A DNA stretch of 64,000 bases, from the NCBI GenBank assembly GCA_963775935.1, contig CAVZKR010000002.1:186001-250000 (forward strand). Reading direction: 5' to 3'. Origin of the DNA: JBBIPA01 sp963775935. Its GTDB lineage: Bacteria; Chloroflexota; Dehalococcoidia; GIF9; UBA5629. This document shows, piece by piece, positions 26,967-35,967 of the stretch. Numbering within the stretch: position 1 is the first letter of the stretch; each line of letters starts with the position of its first letter. The notes beneath the pieces are model-generated. The model saw only the letters and a list, made by a program, of their open reading frames with translations, was not told where the DNA came from and searched no databases. The translations under genes and the position numbers were made by a program.

Positions 26967-27256
26967 TATAATTAAAAAAGGAGGTGATGGTATGGCCTAG
27001 AGCTCTGGTGGGGCGAGCCCTGCCAAAGCAAGTGAAAGACGGTCCTGGCCCAGGGACAGAAAGCGGTACTTCTGGGGGCAGCCTTACGGACAGGCTTAAA
27101 AGAACCGAAAAGACAATTGAATATGTTCCCTTTTGGGGTTCCAAATAGAAATCCAGAAATAGTTGGGATACCCATAAAACCCGAGGCGAAAAGTCGAATT
27201 TGCCGAGGGTCCTGTGGAGAGAAATCGATACAGGTTAACTACTTAATGGAGGAAGA
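26967..27256 (+). other. Promoter and long, possibly structured leader of the BNR-repeat gene
   Basis: TATAAT at 26967 is followed by about 280 bases before the start codon. The leader holds several short GC hairpins (a CCTCGCCTG arm before it; CCTGT...ACAGG near 27209-27233) and no match I can name to a riboswitch class. The region before (26853-26966) has an ACAGG-GAGG/CCTC-CCTGT hairpin with T-run. Structure is only suspected by eye. Confidence 0.35.
26987..27148 (+). CDS. Possible small leader protein
   Basis: 53 codons open directly behind AAAGGAGGTG, but the ATG is only two bases from the ribosome site, which is tight. The product starts MVWPRALVGRALPKQVKDG and is basic, with no known match. 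It could be a leader peptide or chance. Confidence 0.2.
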   Translation: MVWPRALVGRALPKQVKDGPGPGTESGTSGGSLTDRLKRTEKTIEYVPFWGSK

Positions 27257-30200
27257 ATGAAAGTTAAATATTCGAGTTTTCTTGGAATACTCGTCGCTCT
27301 GATGCTGGTAGCCAGCTTTGTGGTACCGGCCAGACTGATGAGCCCCGAGCCGGTATCTGCCGCTTCCGAGCAATCGAAAATGCAATGGTGGACGGTAGAC
27401 ACTCCGGATAATGAATTAGGTCAGACCAAGAACCTGTACAGCCCGATATGGCCAACGGCGGCAGGTACTGAGTCTGGTTCGGAACTGATCAAGCTGCTGG
27501 TGGGCAGTAATGGCACCACCATGTATGTCATTTATGCCCGCACCGCTGTGGGTACTACGGCACTTGGCCCCCCCCCTGTTAGCAGCCTGGATGACGCTCT
27601 GTTTGCCAGGGTACGGTTTATGAAATCCAATGATGGCGGCCGTTCCTGGAGCGGAGCCAACTACAACAACCTTGTTCGAGACTGGCTGAACCCGACGACG
27701 TTTAGTCCCGGGCAGTATCCCAAGGTTTGCATCTGGGATATGGTGATAGCGCCGGATAATCCCAATGTCGTCGCCGTTGCGGCAAGCTATGTTGGCAATC
27801 CCGTTATTGCTGGCGAGGGCATAAACATTCACAGAGTGTTCATTTCCATGGATGGAGGCAGTAACTGGGAAAATACCCAGTGGGCACCGGCGGCACCGGC
27901 ACCTCTGCCTGATACCTATATCAGCGCCATGGACATAAGCATGGACTACGGCGCCCGTTCCATTCTGGTGGGCTGCCGCCGCGGTGTGGTCACCGCTGAC
28001 AACAATATGCTGTGGACGATGAAGATGCCCGGCTACGGTGGCTGGAACGCCCAGAATACTGATAACGGCACACCGGCATCGATTAATCCCTTTGACGGCG
28101 ATATCATTGCCGCCAAATTCTCGCCGACCTTCAATGGTGATTCCACCATTGTTGTGATCTATGCAAATGCCGTCGGCACCTACATGGTCACTGGTGTTGC
28201 TGACATCGCTAAGAACACCACCACCTGGCAGCCGGCTGGCACGCATGTGGAAATCATGCGGCCGACCGACAGTCCAAACTTTTCGCCTAACATCAACGAG
28301 ATCATCACTGCTATGATTCAGCTGCCGTCAGACTTCTCCGGCCAGAGCGCCAGCCTGCGCCGCGTCTACGTCAGCACTGATTCCATCGGTGCTAATGGTG
28401 CAGTTGCCCGCGGTGTGTTCCGCATTGATGACAATATCGTCTATTGTCTGATGGACAACACCAATACGTTCTACGTTGCTGGCGTTACCACGTCACGTAG
28501 AGCTGCCAGCATTGCCTACTGGGGCACCTATGCCTCAGGCAAGCTGCTGGTTGGCGAGAGACTGGGACAGGCCTGCAGGGCACAGGTCCCGGTATGGTTC
28601 ACCGACTCGCCGACCACCTGTCCCGTACCCTGCTGGTATCCGGCCAAGAAACCGCCTACCGGCGCTGCTGGACAAACCGATTGTACTTCGAGTACTAATT
28701 ACTATGGCAATGCCTATGTGGTGTGGTCACCGACCTTTGCCGCACAGGGCGTCGCCTATGCCACTACTGGCGCCTCGAGCTACGATGGGGCGTTTCTTGC
28801 CTATGCTTCTCCGCAGACGCCAGCTATCAACTGGCCTGCTGCCATTTTCAACATAAGATTCCTTGACGAGTCAGCATTCAGTCTGACCCGCAATAACGGT
28901 GAGACCTGGAACCAGCTGTCATTGATTGACACTCGGATCAACAAGCTCACCGACGTTGCCCCATCTCCTGATTGCACCACGGTCTACCTGGCATCGGTCA
29001 ACAATGGAACCTACTGTCAGGGCTTTGACAGCGTGTGGCGCAGCAGCACCAATGAGAAAGTAGTGGCTCCGCCGCTACCGGCACTGCCCATCGGGCAGGT
29101 GTGGGAGAGGGTGTACACCCATGTCACCGCTCTCACCTGCACTGATGTTCCTCAGTCCAACTATGCTATCCTGAGACTGGCTCCGGATAAGCTGGACGGA
29201 CAGGTGGTAGGCTGGGCTGCTGGTGGTACCAGCGGACTTTCTGCTATTGGTGGATTCGGTGTTGGTGCCAACACCAAAGCGATGGCCTGGTCACCGGACT
29301 TCGGTGATTACTGGGCTGACCAGAACCCCAGAATCCCGGTACAGGACTTTGCCTTTGAAACCAGCACCATTCTGTATGTCCTGTCGCTCGATGGCAATAT
29401 GCAGAAGATGCCGTACACCGGCACTGCCTGGTCGAGCACCATCCAGACGGTGGGCACGGCCACTGCTGGCGGTCACACTATTGAAGCCATGGCGCCTGAC
29501 AAGGTGCTGGTGGGCAATGCTCAGACAGGAGCCTCGCCGAATCCGGCATCCCTCTCCACCAATGGTGGCACCTCCTTCGTGCCAATGGTGAGACCGATGC
29601 CGAACGCAGCTACCGTCGGCTACCATGCCATTTTTGACACCGACTTTGTCAAGAATGCCACCATCTATGTCGCCAACGACAAAACGGGTTATGGCCTGGT
29701 CTACCGCAATACGGCACCGGCCGGCTCCAATGTCGACTGGACCGACATGATGACCAACATGTGCTTCATCGGCTATGCCGGCCCGCACGAGGCGTACTTC
29801 GGTCTGATACAGACCAACTCGCTGAACGCGACTGGCCAGGGCACGCTGTATGCAGCCCATGACTGGCAGAGTCAGGGTGGATGGAGTGGTGTCGAGCGTA
29901 CACTTACCCCGCTGGCTGGGATACCCAAGCCAGGTCTGGAATGGGTATGTCTCGATGCTGCTGCCTCTCCATATCAGGCTCAAAACGTCCAATTCACCCT
30001 TGAGCCGAAATCACTCAAATTCTGCGGTTGTCTGACTGCTGACACCTATACTACGCTGTATGCCATTGACAACGATTACTACTCCGATGTCCACAACGTT
30101 GGCAAGACTACTGCCTGGGCTGGGTACAACAAAGGCGTCAGGACAATCGGCTTGCTCTGGGAGTACACTGACTGTGTCGCCAAGAAGGGTCCCAAACTGA

Positions 30201-31066
30201 CCCTCGATGACGGCGCCATCATTGGCTGCGATCCAGCCACTGGCCGAAACCAGGAAGTGAACTTCCGCTGGGAGCAGCTCTGCATCGCCACACTGTACCA
30301 GTTGCAGATAGCCAAGGATAAGGCATTCACGCTGGGCGTGTACGATAGCTCTGCTCCAGTATGCTCTTCCTCAGGTCCCTTTGGCGTATTACCAGTCGAC
30401 GTTACCTCGCCGGCTCTGGTGTACTTCACCGGTGGTGGCGGCACCATGCCTGACACTTCCGATGCAGCGGGCACCGCCCGACGCTCGGAAGGCTGGCAGC
30501 CTTCAGTACCCGCATTAGAGTGCGGACATCTCTACTACTGGAGAGTGAGAGTCCTCGATGAGGTCACGCTTGATGCGGTCATCAGCCCATGGTCTGACGT
30601 GAGGAACTTCACCATCAAAGCTGGATTCCGCGTTACCACTCCGTACTACGGACCGCAGCTTTTGTCACCGGACAATGGCTGTGCCTGCCCGTGCGACACA
30701 CCGATAGCTTTCTCATGGTCGCCGTTCAAGGAGACCACAGCATACAAGATACAGATATCTGCCAATGCTGACATGAGTGCTCCATTGGAAGAGGATTCCA
30801 ATGTCATCTCCACGGCGTACATGGCGAAGAAAGCGAAGTTCGATTGTGGCAAACAGTACTTCTGGCGCGTACAGGCTGTGAAGCCGGCACCGTCAGAGTG
30901 GAGTGCGTCATTCGCCTTCTCCATCCAGCCGAGACCGGCGGCACCTCCGACAGCTCCTGAACCCAAAGAACCGACAACTCCGTTATGGGTTTGGATAGTG
31001 ATAGCCATTGGTGCCATTCTGGTGATTGTGACTCTGGTCCTCATTATGAAGACCCGCAGAGCCTAA
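27257..31066 (+). CDS. Large BNR-repeat surface protein
   Basis: 1269 residues with a signal peptide (LGILVALMLVASFVVPA) and a C-terminal membrane helix (LWVWIVIAIGAILVIVTLVL) plus KTRRA, so anchored outside. Asp-box (BNR) turns recur: SNDGGRSWSG, SMDGGSNWEN, TRNNGETWNQ, STNGGTSF. These suggest one or two beta propellers over residues 40-950. Two fibronectin-like domains with YYWRVR and YFWRVQ follow. Such proteins occur in S-layer-like envelopes. No sialidase active-site set (Arg triad) is visible, so a structural or binding role is likely. A TAATGGAGGAAGA site precedes the ATG. Confidence 0.75.
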   Translation: MKVKYSSFLGILVALMLVASFVVPARLMSPEPVSAASEQSKMQWWTVDTPDNELGQTKNLYSPIWPTAAGTESGSELIKLLVGSNGTTMYVIYARTAVGTTALGPPPVSSLDDALFARVRFMKSNDGGRSWSGANYNNLVRDWLNPTTFSPGQYPKVCIWDMVIAPDNPNVVAVAASYVGNPVIAGEGINIHRVFISMDGGSNWENTQWAPAAPAPLPDTYISAMDISMDYGARSILVGCRRGVVTADNNMLWTMKMPGYGGWNAQNTDNGTPASINPFDGDIIAAKFSPTFNGDSTIVVIYANAVGTYMVTGVADIAKNTTTWQPAGTHVEIMRPTDSPNFSPNINEIITAMIQLPSDFSGQSASLRRVYVSTDSIGANGAVARGVFRIDDNIVYCLMDNTNTFYVAGVTTSRRAASIAYWGTYASGKLLVGERLGQACRAQVPVWFTDSPTTCPVPCWYPAKKPPTGAAGQTDCTSSTNYYGNAYVVWSPTFAAQGVAYATTGASSYDGAFLAYASPQTPAINWPAAIFNIRFLDESAFSLTRNNGETWNQLSLIDTRINKLTDVAPSPDCTTVYLASVNNGTYCQGFDSVWRSSTNEKVVAPPLPALPIGQVWERVYTHVTALTCTDVPQSNYAILRLAPDKLDGQVVGWAAGGTSGLSAIGGFGVGANTKAMAWSPDFGDYWADQNPRIPVQDFAFETSTILYVLSLDGNMQKMPYTGTAWSSTIQTVGTATAGGHTIEAMAPDKVLVGNAQTGASPNPASLSTNGGTSFVPMVRPMPNAATVGYHAIFDTDFVKNATIYVANDKTGYGLVYRNTAPAGSNVDWTDMMTNMCFIGYAGPHEAYFGLIQTNSLNATGQGTLYAAHDWQSQGGWSGVERTLTPLAGIPKPGLEWVCLDAAASPYQAQNVQFTLEPKSLKFCGCLTADTYTTLYAIDNDYYSDVHNVGKTTAWAGYNKGVRTIGLLWEYTDCVAKKGPKLTLDDGAIIGCDPATGRNQEVNFRWEQLCIATLYQLQIAKDKAFTLGVYDSSAPVCSSSGPFGVLPVDVTSPALVYFTGGGGTMPDTSDAAGTARRSEGWQPSVPALECGHLYYWRVRVLDEVTLDAVISPWSDVRNFTIKAGFRVTTPYYGPQLLSPDNGCACPCDTPIAFSWSPFKETTAYKIQISANADMSAPLEEDSNVISTAYMAKKAKFDCGKQYFWRVQAVKPAPSEWSASFAFSIQPRPAAPPTAPEPKEPTTPLWVWIVIAIGAILVIVTLVLIMKTRRA

Positions 31067-31087
31067 AATACACCAGTACTTGAATAG

Positions 31088-31122
31088 TAAGGGGGTAGCC
31101 AAAAGCTACCCCCTTATTTTTT
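31088..31122 (+). terminator. Rho-independent terminator
   Basis: TAAGGGGGTAGC and GCTACCCCCTTA pair over 12 bases with a CAAAA loop, followed by a T-run, 21 bp after the BNR-protein stop. Confidence 0.9.
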
Positions 31123-31201
31123 ACCCTCTGTCATTGCGATGGGTTAGCCTTATGTCAGAACAATGTAGTGGCCGACCTGAAGGTACGCCCCTACAATCAC
31201 G

Positions 31202-31671
31202 TGTCATTGCGAGGAGTCCGCCTACGGTCAGACGACGAAGCAATCTCTCTACATATCCCTATACAAAGCATGCATGATGCTGCTACCATGTAATAACACA
31301 CATGAATAAGCAATATTACGTATATATTATGACCAATAAGATAAACACGGTTCTTTATACTGGAGTGACTAATGATGTACAGAGGAGAGTAGTAGAGCAT
31401 AAAGAAGGATTAGGAGGGGGATTCAGCAAACGCTATCAGACCAATAAGCTTATCTACTATGAGATGACTAGTAGCATCGAAAGTGCTATTGCAAGGGAGA
31501 AGCAGATTAAAGGTGGTTCGAGGCAGAAGAAGGTAGATTTAATCAATAGTGTTAATAAGGAATGGCGTGATTTATTTTTGGATTGGTAAAAGGATACTGA
31601 AACGAGTGCGCAGAGATTGCTTCGTCGCGGAGTTTATACTGAACGAAGTGAATGTGCTCCTCGCAATGACA
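31202..31671 (+). mobile_element. Repeat copy with GIY-YIG gene in its centre
   Basis: The left half of the dispersed repeat (TGTCATTGCGAGGAGTCC to GACGAAGCAATCTCTC) lies at 31202-31250. The matching right half (AGAGATTGCTTCGTCGCGGAG to CTCCTCGCAATGACA) lies at 31612-31671. Between them is one GIY-YIG gene. The whole has the same inverted ends as the 84-bp copies, with the gene replacing the loop, as expected of an autonomous parent element. This is inference; no target duplication was recognised. Confidence 0.5.
31302..31589 (+). CDS. GIY-YIG nuclease (URI/YhbQ type)
   Basis: 95 residues. YYVYIMTNKIN and LYTGVTNDVQRR form the GIY-YIG core with the catalytic Arg, and EHK plus FSKRYQTNKLIYYE and the late Glu of AIAREKQIKGG complete the family pattern. 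Single-domain GIY-YIG proteins nick or cut DNA, and their roles are mostly unknown. Here both flanks are halves of the dispersed repeat, which suggests that the gene moves with, or drives, the repeat. The ATG has a weak ribosome site. Confidence 0.85.
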   Translation: MNKQYYVYIMTNKINTVLYTGVTNDVQRRVVEHKEGLGGGFSKRYQTNKLIYYEMTSSIESAIAREKQIKGGSRQKKVDLINSVNKEWRDLFLDW

Positions 31672-31680
31672 TGGGGAGGC

Positions 31681-31752
31681 GTTTCTCGCAATGACGGGAA
31701 GGAGAGGGTTCCTTGCAATGAAAGGGGGAGACATTCCTCGCAATGACGGGGA
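31681..31752. repeat. Three degenerate tandem repeat ends
   Basis: Units of about 26 bp, each ending in a version of CTCGCAATGACGGG (CTCGCAATGACGGG, CTTGCAATGAAAGG, CTCGCAATGACGGG), following the right half of the GIY-YIG element. They look like local slippage of the repeat end. Confidence 0.6.
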
Positions 31753-31816
31753 AAAGGCTGGATGCCAGTTGACATCATTTGCGGGCGTCTTTATACTTTT
31801 GAGAAGAGGTGTAACT

Positions 31817-33085
31817 ATGAATAAAAATAAAGCACTATTGAGTCTTTTTATTTTGATACTTACTATTATCGCTGTCACCGCGTCGAGCTGTATCACCATC
31901 GTGGAAAAGAGCAACCCCAGCGATAAGCCGGGCATTTCGGTGCCACCGACAGGGCTATCAGGTTCCGGGGCGCCGGTGATTAAATCCTTTGTTGCCGGTC
32001 AGACTTCGGTCAATGCTGGTCAGCAGGTTCAGTTGACCTGGGAAGTATCAGGGAGTCAGAAGGTGGAAATCAGTCCGATTGTGGGGACGGTGGATGCCGT
32101 AAGCGCCGCCCTGGTATCACCCACGGCGACCACGACATATACGTTGACCGCTACCAATGCTGCCGGCACCACTGTTGCCAATGTCACCATCGCAGTTGCT
32201 GCGGGAGCCGCCAGCAGGGCGGAGCTGGCCATCACCGACATTCAGCTTGTTACCAGAGACGTATACTATAAGACAAAGAATTCGGGTGGTGCTGAGTCCA
32301 AAGGGTGCCGCGCTAACCTGTATGTCAACGGCATTAAGCAGGCTGATGACTATATCGAGATATTGTCGCCGGGGCAGGAGAGATTAAGTAATTTCTCCAA
32401 CTATTCTTTCCCTTATCTGGTCGGTAGTCTTCCTGAGACTCAATTTTTTGAATTGCTGCGGCAGTTCACCATAAAGGTATGCGCTGACGTGGAAAATGTG
32501 GTCGTGGAAAGCGACGAGAGCAATAACTGCAAGTCGGTTATCTGGGGACAGAAGTTTGTCTACAACTTCCTCAATTTCTCCCATCAGGCGCTGTGGACTA
32601 CCGGCTACGGCGTGTTAAAACTGCCCTTGCCCGAGGATAGCTCCACCGGGTCGGCTCGGGTAGAATATCAAACGCTCGAGGATAATCTGGGCTACGGGGC
32701 AGCGCTGCTCACGGTTCCCCAGCAGGTGAACGACGGCTGGATACAGGGACAGTATGGTGAGTTCTATACCGATGAGCTGCGCCAGACCCGCGTCCGTGAG
32801 ATTACCATCCCGGATATGGCGATATTCAGCGCCAAAGTGGGGTTCTCTTCCGGCACTCCTCCAGGCAGCCAGGCCAGATTCATGTTCGGCACTGTTGACC
32901 AGAGCGGACGTGCCACTTTCGCTCCGGCGATCACAGCAAGCATGGATGGCAAACTGCAGGCATACGAGTGGGATTTAAGCAGTGTGGCGGGACAGAAGCG
33001 CATGTTCGTTCTGAGGGTTGAGGTTATCGGGTCTACGGCAAAAGTGAGGCCAGTTTGGGTGGACCCCCAGATATCACAGCCATAG
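31817..33085 (+). CDS. Lipoprotein with Ig-like and CARDB domains
   Basis: 422 residues from the ATG after GAGAAGAGGTGTAACT; the frame extends upstream through repeat DNA but without a signal. The start MNKNKALLSLFILILTIIAV leads to a lipobox (TASSC). A beta domain follows (AGQQVQLTWEVSGSQKVEI, residues about 50-130), then a CARDB-like domain (ENVVVESDESNNC). The C-terminal 170 residues are beta-rich and unassigned. It is lipid-anchored on the outer face and probably part of the envelope set with the BNR and IPT/TIG proteins. Confidence 0.72.
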   Translation: MNKNKALLSLFILILTIIAVTASSCITIVEKSNPSDKPGISVPPTGLSGSGAPVIKSFVAGQTSVNAGQQVQLTWEVSGSQKVEISPIVGTVDAVSAALVSPTATTTYTLTATNAAGTTVANVTIAVAAGAASRAELAITDIQLVTRDVYYKTKNSGGAESKGCRANLYVNGIKQADDYIEILSPGQERLSNFSNYSFPYLVGSLPETQFFELLRQFTIKVCADVENVVVESDESNNCKSVIWGQKFVYNFLNFSHQALWTTGYGVLKLPLPEDSSTGSARVEYQTLEDNLGYGAALLTVPQQVNDGWIQGQYGEFYTDELRQTRVREITIPDMAIFSAKVGFSSGTPPGSQARFMFGTVDQSGRATFAPAITASMDGKLQAYEWDLSSVAGQKRMFVLRVEVIGSTAKVRPVWVDPQISQP

Positions 33086-33116
33086 GATTTATTCCTGTCA
33101 TTACTGTTCTTTACTC

Positions 33117-33210
33117 TGTCATTGCGAGCCGAAGCGAAGCAATCTCTCTGCCTACATGTCAAGGAGAGATTGCTTCGTCGTCCACCCCAGGTGGACTCCT
33201 CGCAATGACA
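33117..33210. repeat. Dispersed palindromic repeat, full copy
   Basis: TGTCATTGCGAGCCGAAGC to CTCGCAATGACA, with a longer centre containing TCCACCCCAGGTGGA. Confidence 0.85.
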
Positions 33211-33233
33211 AAATGGATGAGTGGTTGTAAAAC

Positions 33234-33262
33234 TTGACAAGCTGCAGGCTGCTACTTATAAT
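33234..33262 (+). promoter_or_regulatory. Consensus promoter with a 230-base pyrG leader
   Basis: TTGACA, 17 bases, TATAAT: a perfect sigma-70-type promoter. The leader to pyrG (33270-33502) is AT-rich, with a second TATAAT at 33351. No terminator hairpin or C-tract attenuator was recognised in it. Confidence 0.7.
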
Positions 33263-33502
33263 AAAAGAAAACTACTTTCCCCTGCTTTTAATTTGTTAGT
33301 CCTTTATTTATTTTCCCATAATAGTATGTTTTCAGGTATTGTGGTGTAGGTATAATTGTACTGTGGGAATACAACATACCACCACTGTCATCAGGTATAT
33401 GTATCTTTCCGTTTACTCTAGTCGTAAATCGTTGTGATATGCAGGATTTTAAACCTCTGTATAAACGAAATGCGAGTTTCCACCGTATAACTAGAGAAGC
33501 CG

Positions 33503-35134
33503 ATGAGTAAGTATATTTTTGTTACCGGTGGCGTTGTCAGTTCAGTAGGCAAAGGCATCAGCGTTGCTTCTATGGGACGGGTGTTGAAGAGCCGTGATGT
33601 TACGGTTTCTGTTCAGAAGCTGGACCCCTACCTGAACGTTGACCCAGGCACGATGTCTCCTTATCAGCATGGCGAGGTGTTTGTCACTGACGATGGCGCC
33701 GAGACGGACCTTGATTTGGGACATTATGAACGGTTCATTGATGTTGACTTAACTCATGCTTCTAATGTCACCTCCGGTCAGATTTATTCTGCGGTGATCG
33801 CCGGTGAACGGCGAGGCGATTTTCTCGGCGGCACCATCCAGGTGGTGCCCCATGTGACCAATGAGATTAAACGGAAAATCAGAGAAGTTTCCCGCCTCTC
33901 ACAGGCTCAGGTGGTCATTGTGGAGGTTGGCGGTACGGTGGGTGATATTGAAGGGCAGCCGTTTCTGGAAGCTATTCGCCAGATGCGGAATGAAGAGGGC
34001 AGGGATAATACCCTGTATATCCATGTAACCTACTTGCCTCATATTTCCACGACCAACGAACTCAAAACCAAGCCCACACAGCACAGTGTGAATGAGCTGC
34101 GGCGCATCGGTATCCAGCCGGATATCATTCTTTGCCGTGCCGATTTTCCCATCTCGGAAAGTATCAAGGAAAAGATATCGCTGTTCTGCAGTGTGGATAG
34201 AAATGCGGTCATCCCGCTGGTTACTGCGGAAACGATTTATGAAGTACCGCTGATGATGGAAGATACCGGTCTGACTGATTTGATAGTGGAGCGCTTGAAG
34301 CTGGGGGGAGAAGCAGCTGACCTTACCGAGTGGCGTCAGATGGTAGTGAAGCTGAAGGCTCCCAGAGAGCCGGTGACCATAGCCCTGGTAGGCAAATACG
34401 TGGAGCTTCAAGATGCCTATTACTCGGTGCGGGAGGCGCTTGGGCATGCCGGACTGTACCATAACCGTCAGATAAACATGCAATGGGTGCATTCCGAGGG
34501 TCTGGAATGTGCCAGCGGCGGTGAGAACCTGCTGCGAACAGCCCAGGGCATCATTGTGCCCGGTGGCTTTGGCTATCGGGGTATTGAAGGTATGATTGCA
34601 GCGGCGCGCTATGCCCGGCAGAATCATATCCCCTATCTCGGCTTATGCCTGGGTATGCAGGTTATGGTAATTGAGTTTGGGCGCTATGCTTTGGGGAGTA
34701 AGCTGGCGAATTCCACCGAGTTCGACCCGGAGACACCGTATCCAGTGATTGACTTACTCCCGGATCAGATCAAGATAAGCAATATGGGTGGCACGATGAG
34801 GCTTGGGGCGTATCCCTGCCGGCTGGTTCTCGGTACCCATGCGGCGGCGGCGTATGCTCAGGAGGTAGTCCATGAACGCCATCGCCATCGTTTTGAGTTC
34901 AATAATCACTTTCGCGAACAGTTTGCCCAGAAGGGTATGGTTGCCAGCGGCGTATCTCTTGATAACAGGCTGGTGGAGATTACCGAGTTGAAAGACCATC
35001 CCTGGATGGTGGCATGCCAGTTTCATGCCGAGTTTAAGTCACGTCCCAACCGCCCCCATCCTCTGTTTGTGAAATTTATCGAGGCGGCGCAAGAGACGCT
35101 GGTTGAAGGCGCCCAGGTGACCATGCCGCTTTGA
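33503..35134 (+). CDS. pyrG: CTP synthase
   Basis: 543 residues, the normal length. The N-terminal amidoligase domain starts KYIFVTGGVVSSVGKGI (P-loop) with DPYLNVDPGTMSPYQHGEVF. The C-terminal class I glutamine amidotransferase has the oxyanion motif GGFGYRG, catalytic Cys in LGLCLGMQ and the His/Glu pair near HAEFKSRP. It converts UTP to CTP in the cytoplasm using glutamine. fsa-like and rho genes follow on the same strand. The start ATG is preceded by AGAGAAGCCG, a weak site. Confidence 0.97.
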   Translation: MSKYIFVTGGVVSSVGKGISVASMGRVLKSRDVTVSVQKLDPYLNVDPGTMSPYQHGEVFVTDDGAETDLDLGHYERFIDVDLTHASNVTSGQIYSAVIAGERRGDFLGGTIQVVPHVTNEIKRKIREVSRLSQAQVVIVEVGGTVGDIEGQPFLEAIRQMRNEEGRDNTLYIHVTYLPHISTTNELKTKPTQHSVNELRRIGIQPDIILCRADFPISESIKEKISLFCSVDRNAVIPLVTAETIYEVPLMMEDTGLTDLIVERLKLGGEAADLTEWRQMVVKLKAPREPVTIALVGKYVELQDAYYSVREALGHAGLYHNRQINMQWVHSEGLECASGGENLLRTAQGIIVPGGFGYRGIEGMIAAARYARQNHIPYLGLCLGMQVMVIEFGRYALGSKLANSTEFDPETPYPVIDLLPDQIKISNMGGTMRLGAYPCRLVLGTHAAAAYAQEVVHERHRHRFEFNNHFREQFAQKGMVASGVSLDNRLVEITELKDHPWMVACQFHAEFKSRPNRPHPLFVKFIEAAQETLVEGAQVTMPL

Positions 35135-35166
35135 ATGAGAGACTATAAAAAAGCTGAGGTGAGACT

Positions 35167-35832
35167 ATGCGTTTGTTCTTAGATACGGCGAATATCGAGC
35201 ATATCGGTCATGGAGTAAGGCTCGGAGTAATTAGCGGTGTTACCACCAATCCCAGCCTGGTGTCCAAGGAAGGCAAAGTTGACTATAAACAGCTTGTCCA
35301 GAAAATCTGCGCTATCGTCCCCGGCCCGGTATCGACCGAGGTGCTGAGCACTGGTGTCGACGGTATGATTGCCGAGGCGAGGAGGATTGCCAAATGGGCA
35401 ACGAACGTGGTGGTAAAAATACCTGCCAGTATCCAGGGAATCGAAGCTACCCACCAGCTATCGAAAGAGGGCATTAAGGTAAACCTTACCCTGTGTTTTT
35501 CGGTGAATCAGGCGTTATTGGGAGCTTCGGCAGGAGCTGCCTATGTCAGTCCTTTTGTGGGCAGGCTCGATGACATCGGCGAGAACGGTATGAGGCTGAT
35601 ACAGGAAATCGTGGCGGTATTCAAAACCTACCCTGCTGTTACCACGGAGGTTATCGCTGCCAGCATTCGCCATCCTAAGCACTGCGTGGAGGCGGCTCAG
35701 GCGGGTGCGCCCATCGCTACTATTCCCTATCAGATACTGCTCCAGATGGCGAAACATCCTTTGACCGATATCGGCATCAGCCGTTTTCAGGAGGACTGGC
35801 GCAAGGTGATGGGGGAAGCGAAGATTGAGTAG
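35167..35832 (+). CDS. Fructose-6-phosphate aldolase / transaldolase family
   Basis: 221 residues of the short transaldolase family (TalC/FSA). MRLFLDTANIEHI starts the first strand, GVTTNPSLV the second, and the Schiff-base lysine lies in VVVKIPAS (near residue 84). The subgroup includes true transaldolases and FSA, which cannot be told apart here. It works in sugar-phosphate metabolism, cytoplasmic. It lies 32 bp after pyrG with a GCTGAGGTGAGACT site, so probably co-transcribed. Confidence 0.92.
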   Translation: MRLFLDTANIEHIGHGVRLGVISGVTTNPSLVSKEGKVDYKQLVQKICAIVPGPVSTEVLSTGVDGMIAEARRIAKWATNVVVKIPASIQGIEATHQLSKEGIKVNLTLCFSVNQALLGASAGAAYVSPFVGRLDDIGENGMRLIQEIVAVFKTYPAVTTEVIAASIRHPKHCVEAAQAGAPIATIPYQILLQMAKHPLTDIGISRFQEDWRKVMGEAKIE

Positions 35833-35844
35833 CATTTTTATGCC

Positions 35845-35929
35845 TGTCATTGCGAGGAACTGTAGTGACGAAGCAATCTCTGCGTTTATAGATAGACAGA
35901 GAGATTGCTTCGCTGCGCTCGCAATGACA
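35845..35929. repeat. Dispersed palindromic repeat, full copy
   Basis: TGTCATTGCGAGGAACTG to CTCGCAATGACA, between the transaldolase-family gene and rho. Confidence 0.88.
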
Positions 35930-35967
35930 TGGGAACATGTATCGCGATGATAGGAGGGACTATGACA

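Noticed and set aside
26967..27256. A c-di-GMP or cobalamin riboswitch in the long leader
   Set aside because: The conserved cores of these classes were not found by eye.
31202..31671. GIY-YIG gene as an intron-borne homing endonuclease
   Set aside because: It is intergenic, not within a split gene, and no group I intron core was seen.
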